NCBI GenBank assembly: GCA_949358305.1
Contig: OX442314.1
Coordinates: 28,691,118-28,755,117, forward strand
DNA length: 64,000 nucleotides
DNA from: Strigamia acuminata
Lineage: Eukaryota > Arthropoda > Chilopoda > Geophilomorpha > Linotaeniidae
Reading direction: 5' to 3'
Each line of letters begins with the position of its first letter. Position 1 is the first letter of the stretch. The position numbers were made by a program, and so were the translations under genes. Shown piece after piece: positions 49,641 to 60,827 of the stretch. A model generated the notes under the pieces. The model was not told the origin of the DNA, made no database searches, and was given only the letters and a program-made list of their open reading frames with translations.

Positions 49641-51740
49641 TATGCTGCACGCCATTTTCTGTTTCCTGCGCTCAACCGTTGTTGCGCGCCTTCTTTTGTT
49701 TCATTATTGTAATTCCTCAATTAATTCCATATTTATTCATTAATTTATTATCATTCTTTGTAATCATCTCTCGATTAAATTATTGTTCATTTGTTTTATA
49801 TACTTGTATTTATTCCTATCTTAACCCCTAGACATTTTGGCCAGTTTGATATACTAGTACTGAAAGTCCTATCTAGGTCCTATAAAAGGCATTTACCTGC
49901 GTTTTATTAAGTTATTTTTAGTGTATTGTTAATAATAATTCCCGGATCGCAGCACAAGTTACAGTAATGTATGCAATCCTGCTGGGAGTGCTGCCTTTGT
50001 TGGCAATTGATTGAGTTTAAATAATTCATATTTTGTATCAAGTTTACTACTGTAATGATTTAGCAAAAAAAAACTTGTACGAGAACATGAATTGACATCG
50101 TCAATAATTTCTGCTGTTTTGAAGGCAAAGCTTGTCACAAAATCCTATTTGGATAATAACTACATACAGCGCACAAAATACATGGTGCAACTAGCAATGA
50201 AAACATGAATTGACATCATTAATAATTTCTGCTGTTTTGAAGGCAAAGTTAATAACTACATACAGCACACTAACAACATAGTGCGACTAGCCATACAAGT
50301 TTTTCAATATCATGTTATTTGAAACATTTATTTTGTTTTGACACTATCTAGTGTGGTGTCAAGCAGGCAGGAAGCAGCCCAAGTGCAGCAAAATCTGCTC
50401 AGCAAAGCAATTTTAGTATTCAGGTAGGAAATTTCCATGTTAACTTGCCAGTTCGGCAAAAAGTTGCTGGCGCCATCTATATCAGATGCTCAGTCTTCAG
50501 TATCATGGCGGATTAATACACAAATTAAACACGGTGGTCGATCCCTTGGTTGAATCAGTTACCAAAATGCACTTTTCTATGCTCAAAAGCATTTATTAGC
50601 ATAAATGAACCAATAGCACGCAAAAATATATTACAAAATGCATTCCAACCCATAACCAGAAAGTTCCTGCGTTTAAGTCCATCCAGGATCAATCTAATGC
50701 TTAATTCACACTTGAACCACTTTTCTACATACATATTTAGTGACCCTACTTTTAGAAGCTCTTGTGTTCAAACTTGTTCTAAGTTTTCTACAACTCCGAA
50801 CAAAACTTGACGTCACAACTCTAAATCACGCCTTCATTCTGTCATGTGACTGGTCTTAGAGCAAATTTAAAACAAGATGGATTCCAACTTTTTAAGGCTG
50901 CTTTCGGCATTAAAATAAATTAGGTACTTTTAAACGGTCGTTTTGGTAGAGGGTAAACAAGATTGCCCTTTTTGTCCGTGACTGCCAAAAAACGTTAAAA
51001 ATAACGTACTTTTCTTTCCAATATTAAAAAAAAAATATTTGTAGGGTGTTAAATCCCATACAAACTGATAGAGACTGGTTTTAGAATTTATAGAAACTTT
51101 TTTCATATGGAAAATAGCAGTTTTAGAGTTGGATCAGATAATTTGGCATCCATTATTGTTTTAGTGGTGTATAGGTGGTGCTACATAGGCCGGTCGTTGA
51201 AACGAACCAACAAACAAACAAACAGTCATGTTAAGTTAAATCATGAACCAAGGATAACATGGACATTATCCTAGAATACAGTGCAACTGATACAGTGTAA
51301 CTGATACACAAAAAGCATTGTTGGATTGGAAGCGGTACAGGAACAATAGCGGAATTAATAGGCGGCAAATTTATAGGTACGGTATTACTTGCGTGTTGAT
51401 TGTTTTCAGCTCTTTCAACGTCAATTCATGTCGTGTTTTTGCCGCAATTAATTCGTCCTGGAATTTGTTGTTGGCAGACCATTTGATTCGCCCATCTAGG
51501 GGCAGGACGATACCCATTGTTAAAACGTAAAACATCTCCCAAACGTAAAATATTCACTGGCACAGCACCATTCATGGTGCATAGGGTAAATAACCCTCGA
51601 ATCGAACGAATTTCCAAGTTTCAGGTCGATCTGATCGGCCGTTTTCGAGATATCGGTGTTTTTCGGCCAGCAGACTATTCAAAAATGTTTAAAAGTGTCA
51701 CCGACACAGGGCCGTTTCTACCTATGAGGCTGTGACCGTC
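49641..51740. other. Intergenic AT-rich sequence
   Basis: No gene recognised. A direct repeat of about 50 bp (ATGAATTGACATC followed by AATAATTTCTGCTGTTTTGA) occurs at 50087 and 50205. Bases 50570-50645 carry a copy of the ATGCATT dispersed repeat. Confidence 0.55.
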
Positions 51741-54700
51741 AGGCCACCTGGGGTGACCTACGTCACTGCCACACACCACCATACGGCCCCAAGATCACCC
51801 CCTGATTGGGCAAGGTGATCTAGCCCGGGGGAAGGAGGGAGCTAGGTGGTGTGGGGAGGAGTTGCAGAGAGAGAGAGTGCGGGCACCGACCAGGCAGGTC
51901 GTGTGTTGACAGAGTTCCAGGGTGTTGTAGTAGACGAGGGGACAAGACGTGTCCCGGCTGAGAGGACTCTGCACTCCTTCCCATTCACCACAGCGATGCT
52001 CAGTATCTGGGTTTTCCACCCAATACAGCCTCCATGAGTGGTCACTGCGGGCTGTAGGTAAGTACAGCATGAATGTAACGTTGAACCGACCACGTCACCC
52101 ATTGGGCTCGCGCCCAGTGTGTGACGGGTCGGTTGCCGGTGCGGCGTGCCTTCGTGGCACCCCTGCAACGGGTAACGGGATTCCCCATACCCCTAGACAA
52201 CACAATAAAGGCCAACCAACCAATATTGTGGGATTCCCCGTTATTTACGTGAAGTATGCGTCCCTACCCAGTGTTATCAGTCCCCTGACTACACTGGTGA
52301 GACCATAGCAGTCACAATTGAGGGCCCTGTCCGAGATTTGAACTTGAAAATTTTTTTTTTGTGTTTCCGCCATTTTGTTTTGCATTGTGTATCAAATTTT
52401 GTTTGCATTTTGTTTTGCTTTATGCCCCAGTTTTTGTTGCTCTTTGCTTTGCTCCTTGGTGGGGGCTCAATTGTATTGTTTTTCTCTTGTTTTTGTTTTG
52501 GAATGTGGGTTAATTACTTTCTTTGAGGGGCTGAGGAATTTGAAAGGTGTTTTTGTTAGCCACTTTGGGTCGCGTGAGAGGCTTAGTTGTGGGGGGCTGA
52601 ATGCTTTTTCATTTGAAGGTTTCTTGGATTGTATTTTTCTCAGTGCTGGTATGGTTGGGGGCTCTGAAATTTATTTTCAGACGCACTGCAACCAACCAAA
52701 ACATTTTGGTATTCATTTCTTTGGGTGGCTGGGGGGATTTGCTCTCCACCTTAGGCGGTCATAGCAACGCATGCCATTATGTCCATTCTTTTGTGTTTTT
52801 CTCCCCTCGCACTGACTTGACCTCGCAGTGCTTTTGTCTTTGTTTTCACTTGCACTGTGTGTCTATTTTTAGAGTCGGGGTGAGAAACACTTGTTATTCT
52901 TCTGTCACACTCTTCTCTGAATTCGGGCTGGGTATTGTTCAGGTTTTTGAGAAGTGTTGTGCAATTTTATATTATTTTATAGCGTTTTTTCTTTTTTGCT
53001 GGCCTGGCTGGGGTTTGGTTGACTTGTTCTTTTTTTTTCTGTTACAATTAAGGTCCACTTTATGATGACAATAGCCAACCACCACATTAGTTTAATGCCA
53101 TACCGTATTTTTTTTATTAGTTTAAAGTGTATTTTTCTTATGTGTTTGGTTGACTTGAGTTTGACCTTGGTGTTTCCTTTAATCATCTTGGGATAATAAT
53201 GGCCAACCAACACATGAGCTTTATACCATTTTTGTATTATTTTATGATTTGTTTCTTGGGTGTGCAATTGGGAGAGAAACCATTTGTAGGTGCTCGGAAT
53301 TTGTGGTCTGAAGCGTTGGAGATGTACAGCTTCATCGTTTTAGAGGCATATTGAAAGTGGGGTGTGTAGGGGTTAGGCTTGAACAAGCCGGCAACGTGTT
53401 ACCCATGACATTCCTGAGGTTACGCAGACGTAATGAGTGTCTTAGAGGGTCGGCACCACACCAGACGAATGGTAGATTTAGTTCTTTTATTTCTTTTCCT
53501 GGATTTGCAAATTTGGTGCTTTTTCCGAGTGTGTTTTTTGGCGGGAAACGTGAATGTGGTGTCGTTGTGGTGGGCAGGCATGCTGCTGGGTGCAGTATAT
53601 CCCGGTTCAGCCCTGTGCCTTGCCCGGACGACGATAAACTAATGCGGTAAATTTAGGGGAGCTCTGTTCATTACTGGCCAGAGGTACATTCCTGGTTGCA
53701 GCGGTTTGAGTAATCTTTTGAATCACAGACACGCGTACTTAAGGAGAATGCACGGAGACTGGGTTTCCAACCCTGTCCCGAGCACTGGTGGACACAGCTT
53801 GGTGTGACTTTGGCAATGTGTTTTATATGCGCATTTACGACACATTGTACCGATTTCACTGCCTTGCCGTGGAAATTGGGTCTCGGATAGCGGGGGGGCG
53901 GCCTTTGCAGGGGACTGCTCAGGTGTCGAGCCCGAAGGTGTTTTGCTTTCAAACCGCGCGTGGAATGCTTGCAAGCACGGATTGGGTGGCTAGCAGCTTT
54001 GAAAAAGGACTGTGAATCCAGCCCAACACCTTTTTAATCTTTGTTTTCAATGTGCTGCGTGTGGATCCCTCTTCCCAATTTTGTGAAACATGCCACATTT
54101 TTCTTGAACCCTTCTTTTATCCTATTTCTACTCTAATTTCATATCCGGGTTGGTGAGGAGTGAGGCTCCCGGGGATTGGACCTAACTTTCCCTGGCGCTG
54201 GACCGTGTTCAGTTGCAATACCTCCGATCTGGCTCTGGCTCTGTTCGCCGATTTCTCTTCACTCTCAGTCTGAGGCGAACGAGTCGACATTTTTGCCTCA
54301 TCAGGATTATCGCGATCTTGATGGTGTTTCGGGTGTGATTTTGGTGCTGGAGCTAGCTATGCCAAAGGAAGCCTGAAACACGCGTTTTAGCGTTTTCAGC
54401 AGGGGTTAAAACTGGTGGCAGACGTATACACCAGCGCAAAGGAAAACGTACGCCTTAGCATCGAAGCTGTGGGGCGCGATGGAAAATGCCACGAAAAATC
54501 GATATACGCAGTTTTTTCTACTTGGTTCTGGCGTGAATAATTTAGAACACGAAGGGAAAGACAAACCGTGGGATTGTGTTTGTTAGTTTGGGAGTGTCAG
54601 AGAACTTCCAGTCGCCCATTTCTATCTTTTGGGGCGTGGATAAATGCCGGAAAGGTGTTCGCCGTTTTCTATCTTTTGGGGCGTGGATAAGTACCAGAAA

Positions 54701-55252
54701 GGTGTTCGCTAATTTTTTATTTTGGGGCGTGGATTAGAAAATACCAAAATATAACCGCTAATTTTATCTTTTGGGGCGCAGAGAAAAGCCAAAATTTAAT
54801 ACTTTTGCCAGTTTCTACATTCATTTATATTTGTGACAGGTTGCTGTGCAGAACAGGAGGCGAGATGCCCCTGCAGGGTGATAGTTTTATGGCTGGGAGT
54901 CGTGTTGTCTCAACAGTGACCCCTACCTGGACTATTGCTGCCGAATCGCTACGAAGAGACAAAAAGGCATGTGGTTTGGGGGAAACAGGATGACATTTAT
55001 GGCACCCTTTTGTTCCTCGAGTCATGGCCTTTTGTCCTGGAAGTCTAAAAATACCCTAGATGGACCTGGGATTGCCCAAGGCCCATCAGGGAAGGTCATT
55101 AACTGGTCACTACCCTTGAAGGGCGGAGCTGGTAGCATTTGTGAAGTCTAAAGTTGACCTAGTTGTAGGCGACTGTGACTGGCTGCAGTTAACCACCTGA
55201 CATTGAATTGGTTTGCTGAGTGCGAGTGGACAGAAATTTTCACTCTTCACTC
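51741..55252. other. GC-rich stretch, possible retroelement leader or LTR remnant
   Basis: Base composition changes sharply at about 51740. A purine run (51827-51841), an AATAAA (52204-52209) and short internal repeats are seen. At 54620-54795 four copies of a 47-bp unit with TCTATCTTTTGGGGCGTGGA precede gag. This could be the leader of the downstream Ty3/gypsy element plus an LTR. I could not find the same sequence after pol, so no LTR is called. Confidence 0.4.
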
Positions 55253-56845
55253 ATGGTTAAGACACGGTCTCAATCACGCTCACCAAAACGTCGATCCAGA
55301 TCTTTGACTAAGAAGGCAATGGATCTCGATTTGAATCCAGAGTTGGCCGAGAAATTGGCCGACCTGCTCGGGGTGGATGCGGGTGACTTCGCGTCACAGC
55401 ACGACCTCGAGGAAGCAATAAAAGATCTCCTTACGACGCGACAGCAGGCGCTGAACGATGCCGCTGCCGCGCGTAGAGAGGCTGAACATTCCGACCATAT
55501 GGCATCAGAGACTCGCCAAGCGTTTCTCGACGCCGAAAGGCAGAATGAGGTGTTGAGGGATACTCGCTCGAAGGAACTGTTAACTCACACTAGTGAGTTG
55601 AGGGCGCTCGAAGCAAAGTACTACAAGATGAAAAGCAGGTTTGCTGGTGGGGGAGGCGCTAGTGTACTCGGTTCAGGAGCAGACTCGGACATTAGTTCGG
55701 TCGCTTCTGTCTCGGACGAAATAAACTCGGTTGCACCGAGCGACTCCCTACCTGTCAATCCACGATTGATGCAGGCGATGCCCGCGCAAAAGGTGAGGAG
55801 GTGGACCACTCCACCTCTCGCCGCGGACGTCTCAATGCATCTCGGGGTTGAGGTGCCAGCAGATAAAGTTATAACGCAATCGAACATCCCCACATCTAAA
55901 GGTTTACCAGATGTGGAGCAATTAACCAAACATGTTGCGCAGATACGCATGGACCCGTTCTCGGGCGATCGCACGGCGGCAAGGACGTTTCTCATCCAGC
56001 TGAGATCGAATCTGTCCTTCGCCGAGCTGCAGCTCGATTATGTGGCTAGGCGTTTCTTGTCGAGATTTTTTACAGGTGACGCCCTATCTTGGTGGCAATC
56101 AACAATGCCCGTAAAAACGTGGGATGAGTTCGAAGTCGCCTTCCAGACCCGGTTCGCACCTTCCGACAGCCAACTACTCGCGAAAGTAGTATCCATCAAG
56201 CAGGCGAAGGATGTGACGGCTTTGCAGATTTGGACGGACCTGGACGCGTTGTTTAACCAGATGCAGGTGCCGATAGCGGATGAGTATAAAATTAACTATG
56301 CTTTGGCAGCTATGACCCCGGAAACGTGCACTATGGCAGCGAACACCTTGGCATGGGATCACTCCTGGCTAGGATTGAAACGCTCCTGTGTACGTTTCGC
56401 CCCAGCAGCTTTGGCAATGGAAAGGTTCCGTGACCCGGCCAGCGTAATCATACCACATTGGCATTCACCACCGGCCCAGGCGTTGCCGAAGTTTGCTGAC
56501 CTGAAAAGCGGAGATAGAACGCGGAGTTGGTTGAAGCCTCCGACGGGTAAGCCTGTGGCGACCCCTAGTGGGAAGCCTACGGAAACCCCGAAGACGGCCG
56601 CGACCCGACCCGCGTCTAACCTGCTGAAGGATCATGCGATCGCACCTCCTGGCGCAGGTTGTTGGCATTGTGGCGGACCGCATTTTGAGCGTCATTGCAC
56701 AATTAAACACAAACTCGCCGGTAAGGCTGCCGAACGCGTGGCCCACCTGACTGAGGAACTGGCGAAAGCTGTGTTCTTCACGAAAGGTATAACCGAAGAA
56801 ACGACTGAGTCGGAAAACGAGCTGGAGCAGGCTCCGGAGGATTAA
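55253..56845 (+). CDS. gag: Retrotransposon Gag
   Basis: 530 residues from ATG 55253 (the frame is open a little further upstream without ATG). The N-terminus is basic (MVKTRSQSRSPKRRSRS), followed by a coiled-coil stretch (residues about 55-125) and a capsid-like region with MDPFSGDRTAARTFLIQLRS and RRFLSRFFTGDALSWWQS. That last motif is the retrotransposon Gag signature. A zinc knuckle of form C-X2-C-X3-H-X4-C (CWHCGGPHFERHC) lies near residue 470. It should package the element RNA. The acidic C-terminus overlaps the pol frame by 37 nt. Confidence 0.9.
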   Translation: MVKTRSQSRSPKRRSRSLTKKAMDLDLNPELAEKLADLLGVDAGDFASQHDLEEAIKDLLTTRQQALNDAAAARREAEHSDHMASETRQAFLDAERQNEVLRDTRSKELLTHTSELRALEAKYYKMKSRFAGGGGASVLGSGADSDISSVASVSDEINSVAPSDSLPVNPRLMQAMPAQKVRRWTTPPLAADVSMHLGVEVPADKVITQSNIPTSKGLPDVEQLTKHVAQIRMDPFSGDRTAARTFLIQLRSNLSFAELQLDYVARRFLSRFFTGDALSWWQSTMPVKTWDEFEVAFQTRFAPSDSQLLAKVVSIKQAKDVTALQIWTDLDALFNQMQVPIADEYKINYALAAMTPETCTMAANTLAWDHSWLGLKRSCVRFAPAALAMERFRDPASVIIPHWHSPPAQALPKFADLKSGDRTRSWLKPPTGKPVATPSGKPTETPKTAATRPASNLLKDHAIAPPGAGCWHCGGPHFERHCTIKHKLAGKAAERVAHLTEELAKAVFFTKGITEETTESENELEQAPED

Positions 56846-58641
56846 ATTCATCCGAAGTCTGCAAGCAAGCCGCTTCCTTCTTAGCACCCAGTGGGACTGA
56901 TTTGGATGATGATATCTTTGCAGACTTCTCACCTTCGGAACCACACCCCTTCTCGGGACTTCCCGAGGTTGAGGTATTCGATATAGTACACGTTGCTGTC
57001 AGGGATTGGAATTGCCCTCTTCCCTACATCAATGTTTGCTTGAACGGCCATGAGACAAAAGCTTTGGTTGACTGCGGCGCAACTGGTCCTTATATCAGTA
57101 GCGCTATGGCCGACAGGTTTAATCTCATGCACCTGATTGAACCCTGTAAGAATCCTATTAGGGTTATGACTGGTGACAGGGTAACAAGTCCAGTCGGGAT
57201 ACTCGAGTTGCTTCTGTGCTGGAGGACTGGGAGTCAAAAGATCCGTTTCCCGGTGTTACCCTCGAGTTCGTGTTTCATCCTCCTTGGGTGCAACTGGATT
57301 AAAGGGAACAACATCGTGATTAGATTGCCCCGGAATGATTGGTTTCACCTTGATAATCCGGAGGAGACATTTCCTTTTGACCCCCAACCATATAGAGTAG
57401 ACTTAGCGGTCCCTGTCGTGGACCAGTGGGAGCTCGCCGAATCCTCACGGATAGCTGGCGAATCTGCTGGGCCTACGCTTGCGGAACGTTTAATGTCGAA
57501 ATGTGAACTGGATGATTCGCAGAAGGTGAGGTTGTCGTATTTAATTGACGAATACAGCCGTACCTTTAGCGATAAAGCTGGTTGTCACCCGGATGCGGAA
57601 CATAGGATCCCAACCGGTGACAACCCACCTTTTAAATGCAGAGATCGACCGATGAACCCCGCTAAAGCTGAAATTTTTCGCCAATTGGTGGAAGAGTCAC
57701 TTAGCAAAGGTGAGGTTGAGAGATGCGAAAGCAGCTACAAGAACCCACCGGTCATCGTGAAGAAGAAGTGTGGTAACTATCGTCTTTGTATCGATTTCCG
57801 ACAACTGAACAAGGTCACTGAGAAAGACGTCTATCAAATGCCGTCAATCTCTATGATTTTGGCGTGTCTGGGGGGGAGTACTTATTTTACGACTCTAGAC
57901 TTGACCAAGGGCTACTACCAAATTAAGTTGAAGCCCGGAGACAAGTGCAAAACGGCTTTTGCCACCCCTGAGGGCACGTTCCAATTTACTAGAATGCCGT
58001 TCGGGTTGTGTAATGCACCCAGTGCGTTTCAACGCATGATGGACGAGGTTTTGGGGGAAGCGAAGTTCAAGTGGGCTCTGGCTTTTCTGGATGACATTGT
58101 CATTTACAGCAAGTCATTTGATGAACACTTGATGCATTTGGCGGATGTGTTGGCCCGATTGGAGAAGGTAAACCTGACGGCTAGCCCATCTAAATCGTTT
58201 GTTTGCCCTGCTGACTGGGATTTCCTTGGTTTCACCATGACACCTATAGGGTACAGTCCAAACGGAAGCAAGGTGCAAGCGATCGTGGAGTATCCGCCGC
58301 CGAAGAACGTGAAGCAGTTGCAACGTTTTATCGGTATGGTTGGATTCTACGCGCCATTACTGAAAGATCTGAACATTACTTCGAAACCGTTCTTCCTGCT
58401 CCTCAAAAAGGATATAGCATGGAGTTGGTCGAAGGAGTGCCAAGATGCTTTCACGACTCTGAAGCATCAGCTGGCTAATGGGATCGTGCTACCTTTGCCT
58501 GATTTTGCCCGCCCTTTCATCATTCACACCGATGCTAGTGCGGGCGGTCTCGGTGCAGTCCTCATGCAGGCTGATGACGAAGAGAAGGTGAGACCTGTCG
58601 CCTACGCTAGCCGCACTCTCCAGGGTGCAGAGGCTAACTAG
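56809..58641 (+). CDS. pol: Pol part 1: protease, reverse transcriptase, start of RNase H
   Basis: Open from 56809 in the -1 frame relative to gag, without an early ATG, so it probably depends on frameshifting. The aspartic protease has ALVDCGATGPYIS (DCG in place of the commoner DSG/DTG). RT motifs: YRLCIDFRQLNK, TLDLTKGYYQI, TRMPFGLCNAPSAFQ, and FLDDIVIYS carrying the catalytic pair. RNase H starts FIIHTDASAGGLGAVL. The frame ends at a TAG (58639-58641) inside RNase H, directly followed by a further open frame of the same reading phase. Confidence 0.9.
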   Translation, partial: VGKRAGAGSGGLNSSEVCKQAASFLAPSGTDLDDDIFADFSPSEPHPFSGLPEVEVFDIVHVAVRDWNCPLPYINVCLNGHETKALVDCGATGPYISSAMADRFNLMHLIEPCKNPIRVMTGDRVTSPVGILELLLCWRTGSQKIRFPVLPSSSCFILLGCNWIKGNNIVIRLPRNDWFHLDNPEETFPFDPQPYRVDLAVPVVDQWELAESSRIAGESAGPTLAERLMSKCELDDSQKVRLSYLIDEYSRTFSDKAGCHPDAEHRIPTGDNPPFKCRDRPMNPAKAEIFRQLVEESLSKGEVERCESSYKNPPVIVKKKCGNYRLCIDFRQLNKVTEKDVYQMPSISMILACLGGSTYFTTLDLTKGYYQIKLKPGDKCKTAFATPEGTFQFTRMPFGLCNAPSAFQRMMDEVLGEAKFKWALAFLDDIVIYSKSFDEHLMHLADVLARLEKVNLTASPSKSFVCPADWDFLGFTMTPIGYSPNGSKVQAIVEYPPPKNVKQLQRFIGMVGFYAPLLKDLNITSKPFFLLLKKDIAWSWSKECQDAFTTLKHQLANGIVLPLPDFARPFIIHTDASAGGLGAVLMQADDEEKVRPVAYASRTLQGAEAN

Positions 58642-60537
58642 AGCGCTTCAGAGCTCGAATGCCTAGGAGTGGTTTGGGCTGTTAATAAGTTCAAGCCGTA
58701 CGTGGAGTATTCAAAGTTCGTAGTCGAAACAGACCATATGGCTCTTAAGTGGCTTATGTCATGCGAGAATCCGTCCGGTCGTTTGGCTCGATGGGCTATG
58801 AAACTTCAGCAGGAGGATTTTATTATTAAATACCGAAAAGGTGTAGACAACAAGGTGGCTGATGCGCTCTCACGAGTGAACCTAGATGACGACTTAACGA
58901 CATCAGAGGCTCTACCCGGAGAAGCGAACGCACTTTTGCTGTCACACTCACTTTTGGCCTCTGGGTCGGCTGATCTCACTATGTCTCTCGATGAGATACG
59001 GACGGGTCAGTTGGCCGACGCCGATTGTGCAATCCTAATTGAATGGTTAGAGTCGGAGAAAGGAGACGAGACGTCCCTATCCCAACTCTCTCCGCTCATG
59101 CTACAGTACAAGACTGACTTTATGTTAGCTTCAAACGGAGTGTTGTATATAAACGCCCCGTTGAAGACAGATATGTTCTTGGAAAACACGGAATATGGCT
59201 CCGGACTGAAAATCGTGGTGCCAGTTTTGTTGCATGACCGCTGTCTCAAGGTTGTGCACGATCACCCATTGTCCGGATATGGCGGTGTCGATGTTACGAC
59301 TGAGAGATTACGTCGGAGTTTTTTCTGGCCCGGGTTTAGACGCAGTGTGCGGGAGTACATCGCAAGGTGTGACCGTTGCCAGCGCTGCAAACCTGTGCAG
59401 AGGAAACCAACCGGACTCCTGATGCCAGTTTCACCAATGATAGGCCGATTCGAAAGACTCGGAGTCGACTTCATGGGCCCGAAACCAATGACGAGAGACC
59501 GGAACAGGTATATTCTGGTGATTGTGGACTATGCCACTGGATGGGTTGAGGCTACGGCGATGCGGACGGCGAAAATTTCAAGTGTCGTGCCCGTGTTGCT
59601 GCGTTTCTTTCATAATCATGGATGCCCTCGATTCATCGTAAGTGATAACGGAAAACAATTTATTTCAGAGGTATACAATGAGTTGTGCAGGGAGGCAGGT
59701 GTCACTCCGTTAAGGACGTCACCATATCACCCGCAAACTAATTACACCGAACGAGTCAATCGGAACATTAAAATTATGCTTCAGATTTTCACGTCCGAAC
59801 ATGACCAGTGGGACCGATGCATCAATAGCATTAATTTCGCCTTGCGCACGGCCCCATCGGCAACAACGGGTTTATCACCAGCAATGCTAACGTATCTCCG
59901 TGAGTTGCGTCCGTTTTGGGATAGTCGCGGTGTGGCTCTGGATGCACCCTTCGACCCCGAGCAGCCGTACGACACGGTGAGAATGTTGGTCTCTAGGATG
60001 GATGTGTTGTTGAAGGCAGCGCTCAAAAATAAGTCGCTGGCTAAACAGAAACAGAAGTCTTATTACGATCAACATCGTAGCGACGATGCATTTGAGGTGG
60101 ATGATTTGGTATTGCTTCGAACTCACCCACTATCGGTTAAAGCGCTCCGTTATCCTGCGTCGTTGGAAGATCGATTCGAAGGCCCGTACGTTGTCACGAA
60201 GGTCATCAGTCCTTTGGTGTACACGGTGGCAACGCCGATTACGCTGAAATGTAAAGGTCCGGTAAATATTGTGAACTTGAGGCGGTATATACCACCCGAG
60301 TCCACACCCACCTGGCCGGTAGCCGAGGATGCGGCGGAAACGGTTCCACCTGTTGAGGTCATCGAACCTGCAGCTGAGGTCCCGCCGCCAACTCCTGTGG
60401 CTCCGCCTACCAAAGTAACCGGAGTTAAACGTAAAACGAAGCGTGCGAGGAAGAAACCGATGAGGATTTCTCCGCGACGCCCGGTTTTAGGTAAACGGCT
60501 ACGTAACAAGCCGTTGAGATTCCGTGATGACCATTAA
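58642..60537 (+). CDS. pol: Pol part 2: rest of RNase H, integrase
   Basis: Continues in the same phase after the TAG. RNase H carries ASELECLGVVWAV and TDHMALKWLM, up to DNKVADALSR. The integrase has an H2C2 zinc finger (HDHPLSGYGG to CDRCQRC) and the catalytic triad in GVDFMGP, FIVSDNGKQF and TNYTERVNRNIK. A GPY/F-type module (FEGPYVVTKVISPLVYTV) follows. No chromodomain is seen; the tail is Pro- and Lys/Arg-rich. It may be expressed only by read-through, or be inactive. Confidence 0.9.
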   Translation, partial: SASELECLGVVWAVNKFKPYVEYSKFVVETDHMALKWLMSCENPSGRLARWAMKLQQEDFIIKYRKGVDNKVADALSRVNLDDDLTTSEALPGEANALLLSHSLLASGSADLTMSLDEIRTGQLADADCAILIEWLESEKGDETSLSQLSPLMLQYKTDFMLASNGVLYINAPLKTDMFLENTEYGSGLKIVVPVLLHDRCLKVVHDHPLSGYGGVDVTTERLRRSFFWPGFRRSVREYIARCDRCQRCKPVQRKPTGLLMPVSPMIGRFERLGVDFMGPKPMTRDRNRYILVIVDYATGWVEATAMRTAKISSVVPVLLRFFHNHGCPRFIVSDNGKQFISEVYNELCREAGVTPLRTSPYHPQTNYTERVNRNIKIMLQIFTSEHDQWDRCINSINFALRTAPSATTGLSPAMLTYLRELRPFWDSRGVALDAPFDPEQPYDTVRMLVSRMDVLLKAALKNKSLAKQKQKSYYDQHRSDDAFEVDDLVLLRTHPLSVKALRYPASLEDRFEGPYVVTKVISPLVYTVATPITLKCKGPVNIVNLRRYIPPESTPTWPVAEDAAETVPPVEVIEPAAEVPPPTPVAPPTKVTGVKRKTKRARKKPMRISPRRPVLGKRLRNKPLRFRDDH

Positions 60538-60809
60538 CCGCGTTTTCACGTTTCCGTGAAACCACGTGTTGATGACTGAGTCGCTGAAGTGACGTCACGG
60601 CATCTTCCGGTGGACGCGTAGCCATGGCAACGATGGAAACATCGTGGCCGCTATTTTTCAAGCAAGTTATTTTGCTGAAATATTAATTCCAACACATGTG
60701 GACATCTGGTGGAAATGGTTTCCTGCAATAAACCAATTTTGTTGTGCTATTTTTCTTATCTTACGTCCCCATGGAATATTTTTCGATGGAATATTGGGAT
60801 TGCCCCAAT

Positions 60810-60827
60810 AAAGGGGAGGAGGGGGAG
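60810..60827 (+). promoter_or_regulatory. Polypurine tract
   Basis: An 18-nt all-purine run (AAAGGGGAGGAGGGGGAG) lies 270 bp after the pol stop. This is where a Ty3/gypsy element primes plus-strand DNA, so a 3' LTR should begin at about 60828. Confidence 0.65.

Larger units (their letters stand above)
55253..60827 (+). mobile_element. Ty3/gypsy retrotransposon internal region
   Basis: gag, then protease, reverse transcriptase, RNase H and integrase in the order typical for Ty3/gypsy, then a polypurine tract (60810-60827). No env-like frame follows pol. gag and pol overlap in a -1 frame relation. One TAG interrupts pol; otherwise the frames are open over 5.2 kb, suggesting a fairly young insertion. 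Codon use and GC differ clearly from the host genes next to it. Confidence 0.9.

Noticed and set aside
51426-51617. Minus-strand frame with Arg/Pro-rich sequence
   Set aside because: 63 codons without recognisable motif, splice context or partner; kept as unassigned intergenic DNA.
55621-56944. Minus-strand frames over gag
   Set aside because: Shadows of gag, which has the capsid and zinc-knuckle motifs on the plus strand.
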